From Acidobacteriota bacterium (lineage in GTDB: Bacteria > Acidobacteriota > Terriglobia > 20CM-2-55-15): DNA of 59,035 nucleotides. Positions 58,971 to 59,035 of this stretch are shown one piece after another (the first letter of the stretch is position 1; each line of letters starts with the position of its first letter). Location of the stretch: assembly GCA_003223875.1 (NCBI GenBank), contig QHWY01000230.1:1-59035 (forward strand), given 5' to 3'. Below the pieces are notes generated by a model. That model had not been told where the DNA came from. It did not search any database and saw only the letters and a program-made list of their open reading frames with translations. The position numbers and the translations under genes were made by a program.

Positions 58971-59035
58971 ATGAGAACCGTGCTGCGCGTTTGCATTCTA
59001 ACGTTCCTGATGTGCTTGTCTTCGTTGGCCACGTT
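58971..59035 (+). CDS. Start of a secreted protein, cut by the window end
   Basis: ATG at 58971 preceded by GGAGGGCTTCC, a strong RBS. The 21 visible codons begin MRTVLRVCILTFLMCLSSLA, a standard signal peptide. The rest is outside the window. Confidence 0.6.
   Translation, partial: MRTVLRVCILTFLMCLSSLAT

Overview
The window is bacterial chromosome, most likely from an uncultivated or little-studied Acidobacteriota member. That is an inference from gene content: paired DUF1549/DUF1501 exported proteins, a secreted protein of a type I associate with Acidobacteriota (28734-29810), an MqnD-like futalosine-pathway enzyme, a B12-dependent ribonucleotide reductase and a CheB/CheR-fusion sensory operon. 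Most genes are on the minus strand, and many neighbours overlap by 1-8 bases (ATGA or TGATG junctions), so translational coupling is common.

Layout. 0-9.5 kb: nrdJ with two NrdR boxes, a GAF histidine kinase, and a coupled CheBR / histidine kinase / LuxR-type regulator operon. 9.8-17.2 kb: TPR protein, MqnD-like enzyme, panC, panB, a GT21-like glycosyltransferase, and a three-gene set of FAD oxidoreductase, methyltransferase and a ketosynthase resembling type II PKS KS-alpha. 17.3-19.2 kb: thioredoxin and purA on the plus strand. 19.3-26.3 kb: a PQQ dehydrogenase / MBL hydrolase / MFS transporter operon, a GT39-type glycosyltransferase and a Kelch protein. 26.3-35.3 kb: an accessory-looking stretch with an FN3 protein, a tyrosine/lysine heptad-repeat protein next to a PaiB-like gene, an antiporter with a structured leader, a secreted HNH nuclease, a frameshifted DUF2167 gene, an integrase remnant and tRNA-Lys. 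35.3-40.2 kb: leuDCBA (written in map order) and a TetR regulator with an operator. 40.5-50.4 kb: a zinc-finger miniprotein, a DUF4142 pseudogene split by a small mobile element, a glutathione peroxidase-like protein, a fatty acid hydroxylase, a class III cyclase, a DUF885 metallopeptidase-like protein, the DUF1501/DUF1549 pair and a DinB protein. 50.6-59 kb: YtxH protein, typA, a second isopropylmalate-dehydrogenase-type gene, a Fur-ferritin fusion regulator divergent from a TlpA-like lipoprotein, a membrane protein / HD phosphohydrolase pair, tRNA-Gln and the start of one more secreted protein.

Intergenic DNA is crowded with short repeats: (i) MITE-like elements with a shared palindromic core but several different terminal inverted repeats, some with 9-bp target duplications; (ii) inverted repeats built on GCCACAAAAAGGCACAA at many gene ends; (iii) CCCCTCCTCGCAGAGGAGGGG hairpins at 3' ends of minus-strand genes. 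These repeats supply stop codons, split one pseudogene, and appear to encode the N-terminus of one histidine kinase.

The strongest leads are the Fur-ferritin fusion, the 13-unit SYK heptad protein with its overlapping leader ORF, the KS-alpha-like cluster without a visible chain-length factor, the structured leader upstream of the antiporter, and the modular MITE system. All identifications come from reading the sequence only; no database search was run.
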